DNA of 63,413 nt from an uncultured Eubacterium sp. (lineage in GTDB: Bacteria > Bacillota_A > Clostridia > Lachnospirales > Lachnospiraceae). The stretch covers positions 1 through 63,413 of the forward strand of contig CAJUSH010000012.1 of NCBI GenBank assembly GCA_910589045.1, given 5' to 3'. Positions 59,780-63,413 of the stretch are shown here, piece by piece. Positions within the stretch are counted from its first letter, which is position 1, and every line of letters starts with the position of its first letter. A program made the position numbers and the translations under genes. Under the pieces are notes generated by a model. The model did no database searches. It saw nothing but the letters and a program-made list of their open reading frames with translations, and was not told the DNA's origin.

Positions 59780-60898
59780 TCATGATAATATTTCATCCAG
59801 ACAGATCATCTGGCCGGCCTTCACGCCCTTTTCCCTCAGCGTTTCACGGATCTTATCAAACTCGGCAATGGGCGTCACAATCACCGCGTCCACCGACTCC
59901 ATCTCAGAATCGATGCTTACCACCGGTATTCCCACATCCTTCACATCCGCGCGCTGATCGATCCCATAGCACACCCGGATACAGGTATGCTCCAGCAGCT
60001 CGAGCAGCGCCTTCCCGTAAATACCGATTCCGTAAACAGCAAGCGTTTGTATCCCTCTGCTCAATAAATACTGCTCCACGCGCCCCGGAGCCGTACTGCC
60101 AAAAACGGTATGTAACGCATCATATTGCTTGTATTTTGAAGCGATACGGTCCAGCATGTCAGCAAACCGAAGGTTGTTCTCCCTGCTTACGCAGTTCAAG
60201 GCCAGAAAGTTTTCTTTCACGTTCTCAATCGACCGCTGCATTTCCCTATAATTCAGGGATGCGTTTTTTCCATCCTCCTCATGCGTATAAATCAGGTCGC
60301 CATTTGCGGCTACCCCCGCATGCTCCGCCATCATCAAAGCCCACAGATACAGGTCGTCGCACCCGTTATGCTCCAGCGGCGTTTTTGTCCATGCATCCGG
60401 AATTTTCTCCCTCCGGACCATCAGCTGTCCCAGCGAAACCAGCGGATATCCGCCTTCTAAAAATGTTTCAAAGGAGCACGGAAGCACAAACGGATAGGTT
60501 TCCGAATAAATACATTCCCCGTTTCTCCAATATCCGTTAGACACTACCGCATCAAAGCCTTCCGCCTTTGCCAGCTGGCTTGCCAAATATGTATCCGCAA
60601 TCGTATCATCCTGATCCAGGAAAACAACCCATTTTCCCAACGCAGACTTAAGCCCATAAATCCTTGATTGATGGATGCCTGCATTGGCCTGGTTTTCAAT
60701 CACCCTTACAAACCCGCCGCTTTTTGCGGCCCCCTCCGGCAGAACAATTTCTTCCTCCGGAAAATCATTGACAAAAATCAGCTCCAGTTCCGCCTTCGCC
60801 TGCAGATGCTCCTGATTGTTCGCTGTCATTTCCAATATTTTGTTTATGTATTTTTGTCCCTTATATAAAGGCACGATCAAACTGATATCCATACTCAT
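59780..60898 (-). CDS. GT2 glycosyltransferase with C-terminal Rossmann module (1)
   Basis: A 372-residue protein. Residues 1-265 are family-2 glycosyltransferase-like (DISLIVPLYKGQKYINKILEM, VFLDQDDTIADTYL as DxD region, TPLEHNGCDDLYLWALMMAEH). Residues about 280-370 are the small Rossmann-like module also found in the three neighbouring genes (TLAVYGIGIYGKALLELLE ... YGIDQRADVKD ... VIVTPIAEFD). It overlaps the next glycosyltransferase gene by 4 bp. Not membrane spanning. Confidence 0.83.
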   Translation of the reverse strand: MSMDISLIVPLYKGQKYINKILEMTANNQEHLQAKAELELIFVNDFPEEEIVLPEGAAKSGGFVRVIENQANAGIHQSRIYGLKSALGKWVVFLDQDDTIADTYLASQLAKAEGFDAVVSNGYWRNGECIYSETYPFVLPCSFETFLEGGYPLVSLGQLMVRREKIPDAWTKTPLEHNGCDDLYLWALMMAEHAGVAANGDLIYTHEEDGKNASLNYREMQRSIENVKENFLALNCVSRENNLRFADMLDRIASKYKQYDALHTVFGSTAPGRVEQYLLSRGIQTLAVYGIGIYGKALLELLEHTCIRVCYGIDQRADVKDVGIPVVSIDSEMESVDAVIVTPIAEFDKIRETLREKGVKAGQMICLDEILS

Positions 60899-62049
60899 CC
60901 AATCATCCCTGCATCCGCAAAAAATATCTTTTCATCCGGTATCCCCCGCAGCCTTAAATCCATCCGGATCTGCTCAGCCGCATCCGATATCAATACCGTA
61001 ATAATCAGACAGCTAAAATCCACCTGGCCCATCTCGCCGGGCCGGATGACCCCCGGACGGTTTGCGGACTGGTCCACCCATCCCACAATCCGAAAGCCCT
61101 GCGCTTCCAGGTATGACTTCATCGCCACACCGAATTTCCCTGCGCCATACAATAAAATACGGTCTTCTTTTTTTATTTTTCCAAACGGATATAAAACCTC
61201 CCCGTCATACGCAAGTACTTTTTCCGGGAACCGCAGCATGAGGAAATACGTTTTCAAAATCTCAAACTGCTTCATCAATTCCAGTCCCGGTGCATCTGCC
61301 TGTCGGAATTCCTTTTCCAGATGGTCAAAAAGCACCCGGATTCCCTCGTAATCATCCGGCTTTCTCACACCCATGATGGATCCGCTTTCCCGTATGCAGT
61401 AGTGATAATAGCTCTTCCCGCTGATGACCACCGTCCTGCTGCGAAACAGGAACGGATAGATCACGGCATCGTCGTCGCCTACGGCCACACGGTCATCCAC
61501 GTTCATCTGGACTTCCTGCAAAATCCCTGCCCGGAACACCATGTTTACGATATGCGGCGAGAGCCTTGCCTTGTAGAAATGCTGCCTGTCCACCAGCCCG
61601 GCAAGAATCTCCGTCTTAATCCGCTCCCCGGTATAAACGCCTGCGTCAATGCGCTCCGCTTCCACCGTGCAGCTGTCCCCGTAATCCCGTATCAGTCCCG
61701 AGGTCACCAGGTCCGCGTTATTTTGGGTAGCCAGCGCCATCATTTCTTCATACATTTCCGGCTCGATAAAATCATCCGCATCCACAAATGTGATATAGCT
61801 TCCCTGCGCTTGCAAAACACCTGCTTTTCGCGCGCTCGTGGATCCGCCGTTATCTTTACGGAGCACCTTAATCCGTTCATCCCGGTCTACATACTCCTTT
61901 AAAATATCCGCACTCCCATCAGTCGAACCGTCATCCACACAAATGATCTCATGGACGGCATACGACTGCGAAAGCACGCTCTCAAGCGTACGCCTGATAA
62001 AATTTTCCGCATTATAAACCGGTATTACAACCGACAGCGTCTCTGCCAT
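60895..62049 (-). CDS. GT2 glycosyltransferase with C-terminal Rossmann module (2)
   Basis: A 384-residue protein. The N-terminal GT-A domain is a classic family-2 type: LSVVIPVYNAENFIRRTLESVL, IICVDDGSTDGS, ITFVDADDFIEPEMYEEMM and VGDDDAVIYPFLF. The C-terminal module (RILLYGAGKFGVAMKSYLE ... IVGWVDQSANRPG ... LIITVLISDAAEQIR) matches those of its neighbours. The start at 62049 is best spaced after GAGAGGGAAG. ATGs at 62055 and 62073 are possible. Likely transfers a sugar from a nucleotide donor in the cytoplasm. Confidence 0.85.
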   Translation of the reverse strand: MAETLSVVIPVYNAENFIRRTLESVLSQSYAVHEIICVDDGSTDGSADILKEYVDRDERIKVLRKDNGGSTSARKAGVLQAQGSYITFVDADDFIEPEMYEEMMALATQNNADLVTSGLIRDYGDSCTVEAERIDAGVYTGERIKTEILAGLVDRQHFYKARLSPHIVNMVFRAGILQEVQMNVDDRVAVGDDDAVIYPFLFRSRTVVISGKSYYHYCIRESGSIMGVRKPDDYEGIRVLFDHLEKEFRQADAPGLELMKQFEILKTYFLMLRFPEKVLAYDGEVLYPFGKIKKEDRILLYGAGKFGVAMKSYLEAQGFRIVGWVDQSANRPGVIRPGEMGQVDFSCLIITVLISDAAEQIRMDLRLRGIPDEKIFFADAGMIG

Positions 62050-62079
62050 CCGCATCTTCCCTCTCCACTGCATGAGCGA

Positions 62080-62098
62080 TTGAAAGCTATGCTTTCAA
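62080..62098. other. Intercistronic hairpin
   Basis: TTGAAAGC (62080-62087), loop TAT, and GCTTTCAA (62091-62098) form a perfect 8-bp stem between two minus-strand genes. No U-run follows, so it is more likely an mRNA-processing or stability element than a terminator. Confidence 0.5.
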
Positions 62099-62101
62099 CC
62101 G

Positions 62102-63100
62102 TTACTTCCATTCCTTTTTTGTCACAAACACACTCACAGCGCGCTGTCTCGTCAAAATATCAAACTGGTTTGTAAGTACAAATTTTCCTGTTTCCTCAAT
62201 GTACTCATGAAACCTCGGCAAAATATTGATGATATGCGCCTTCCTCGGTTTCCGTTCAATACTTGCACATATATTATCAATCACCTTTTGAAACAGTTCC
62301 CCTTCAAACGGATCGAAAAAATAAAACCAGTTATATGCATCCAGCTCTTCTTGCACCATAGCCGCATCGCCGTGGATACAAGTCACCGTTTCCCCTCTCG
62401 GATCTACGCCAAGCTTTTCGAAATTCGATGCTAAAATTTGATATACATTATCCGCATACTCCACCCCTCCGACTTTGGAAAACCCATAGTCCAGAAAAGA
62501 GAGCATTGCCGTGCCCTTTCCACATCCGAAATCAAAAATCGCATCCCCCTCCTGTGGAAGACAATGGCAGCGGTCCAGCAAGGGGAAAATCTCTTTCGGG
62601 GACGAATTCACACACGGGTGCATTCCCTCTATTGCATTCGTAAAATTATCCACCACAATGGGTTCCACCACATCACAGCCGTATTTCTGTTCCAAAAACC
62701 TCATAAACTGCACATTCGTATCCGCCGCCGCCCGGTCATATGCTTCCCCATACACGATTTCATTCATATTGAAATATGTCCGGCCCTTCACATATCCGTG
62801 CGCCGCCAGCCGTTCTTTTATTTCCTCTGTCTCCCCCGTACACAGCCAGACAACCGCATCCTTCACATCCTTATATCCAAAATCAAAAAGCGAGCTTCGA
62901 AATAACGGAAATTCATACGGAATGGCATTTGAATATTCCTCGGTGATGATATAATCCGGTCTTAAGCTGTGATAGTAATCCGCATACCAAGACACAAAAC
63001 GCCCCGAATAGCCATACCCGTATATCACGATCCGGCGGTCCATGCACTGATGCATCACATCATCCAATTTCGATCTAAACTCTTCCAAAACCTGCAGCAT
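62102..63100 (-). CDS. SAM methyltransferase-like protein with N-terminal Rossmann module
   Basis: A 332-residue protein. Residues about 15-125 carry the module shared with the next three genes (DRRIVIYGYGYSGRFVSWYA ... AVVWLCTGETEEIKERLAAHG). Residues about 150-300 resemble a class I methyltransferase: motif I is DAIFDFGCGKGTAMLSFLDYG, and VGGVEYADNVYQILASNFEKL, CIHGDAA and FYFFDPFEGELF follow, the last like the motif IV region. Substrate is unknown. The start at 63100 follows GGAGGAGAAAGAA. The upstream ATG at 63148 has no ribosome site. Confidence 0.75.
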   Translation of the reverse strand: MLQVLEEFRSKLDDVMHQCMDRRIVIYGYGYSGRFVSWYADYYHSLRPDYIITEEYSNAIPYEFPLFRSSLFDFGYKDVKDAVVWLCTGETEEIKERLAAHGYVKGRTYFNMNEIVYGEAYDRAAADTNVQFMRFLEQKYGCDVVEPIVVDNFTNAIEGMHPCVNSSPKEIFPLLDRCHCLPQEGDAIFDFGCGKGTAMLSFLDYGFSKVGGVEYADNVYQILASNFEKLGVDPRGETVTCIHGDAAMVQEELDAYNWFYFFDPFEGELFQKVIDNICASIERKPRKAHIINILPRFHEYIEETGKFVLTNQFDILTRQRAVSVFVTKKEWK

Positions 63101-63262
63101 TTCTTTCTCCTCCAAATAAGCCGAAGCCGGCATCCTGTCAGCGTGCATCGGTTACCGACCGCTTTTCTGCACACGGCAAAGCCATATATCCTTTACATAC
63201 CAGGTATCCTTTTCAACAGATATGGCATTCACTCTGCCAACCAGCCCAAAAACCGTCACTTC

Positions 63263-63413
63263 TTACTTCCCAAGCGCCCTCTTCAACTGATACAATACCC
63301 GCTCCATCAAATCCTTCGGCCCAATCGTTATCCGAAGCCTTAACGCATCCTTATCCTGAAACAGCCGGATCAGAATCCCGTTCTCCTCCATATAAGCCCG
63401 CACCTTATCCGCA
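63263..63413 (-). CDS. HisC-like aminotransferase, C-terminal fragment cut by window edge
   Basis: The last 50 codons of a minus-strand gene whose start lies beyond the window. The visible end (KVRAYMEENGILIRLF ... LRLRITIGPKDLMERVL ... ALGK) matches the C-terminus of histidinol-phosphate aminotransferase-type PLP enzymes, including the substrate-binding RITIG. It may be a true HisC or a cluster-specific aminotransferase. The 162-bp gap to the next gene shows no other feature. Confidence 0.75.
   Translation of the reverse strand, partial: ADKVRAYMEENGILIRLFQDKDALRLRITIGPKDLMERVLYQLKRALGK

Noticed and set aside
62080..62098. Rho-independent terminator splitting the glycan operon
   Set aside because: The stem is perfect but no U-run follows and the next gene begins within about 30 bp.

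Overview
The window looks like chromosome from a fairly GC-rich Lachnospiraceae-type Clostridium. The signs are a T-box leader on an aspS-gatCAB operon, BlaI/BlaR1-type regulator pairs, DUF917/HyuA-like catabolic genes, a rubrerythrin fusion, M56 and NlpC/P60 surface proteins, and Gram-positive-style AGGAGG ribosome sites on nearly every gene. No genus is assigned, and no rRNA, tRNA, CRISPR array, phage or transposase gene was recognised.

Layout. 1-2427: two secreted or anchored cell-wall enzymes (NlpC/P60 and L,D-transpeptidase). 2591-8634: PucR regulator, NCS1 permease, DUF917 protein and HyuA-like ATPase, probably uptake and breakdown of a small cyclic nitrogen compound. 8769-15344: arginine synthesis, argC-(GNAT)-argJ-argB-argD on the minus strand and argG divergent, separated by ARG-box-like palindromes. 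15460-26512: two BlaI/M56-BlaR1 signalling pairs, one facing a CDF metal exporter and one facing a heterodimeric ABC exporter, with operator-like dyads over the promoters. 26583-28080: a deleted MATE exporter and the headless remnant of its probable BmrR-like regulator. 28088-29374: a metallophosphoesterase-rubrerythrin-rubredoxin fusion. 29470-35920: an operon of a DAG-kinase-like enzyme, two large hybrid histidine kinases and a DnaQ-like exonuclease. 36123-41847: aspS-gatC-gatA-gatB behind a T-box leader, for tRNA-dependent amidation. 42074-44691: Xaa-Pro aminopeptidase and a PHP phosphatase.

44826-63100 is the most unusual region: about 20 tightly packed, often overlapping minus-strand genes. 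They join sugar-nucleotide genes (FdtA-like ketoisomerase, FdtB-like aminotransferase), three glycosyltransferases, three methyltransferases, two acyltransferases and a complete small acyl-carrier-protein pathway (malonyltransferase, KAS III, two ACPs, two SDR reductases, MaoC dehydratase, FkbH, VOC epimerase-like protein, carboxyltransferase, MBL hydrolase). My reading is that the locus builds an amino-deoxy-sugar glycan decorated with a custom-made acyl group, for flagellin, another surface protein or a polysaccharide. Four consecutive genes there carry the same small Rossmann-like module fused to different catalytic domains. A HisC-like aminotransferase is cut by the right edge.

A family of small non-coding elements with GTTACT...AGTAAC ends occurs four times (1-104, 2487-2560, 4358-4393, 41886-42031). 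The last copy is about 146 bp with imperfect 17-bp terminal inverted repeats and an 8-bp flanking duplication, as expected of a MITE.
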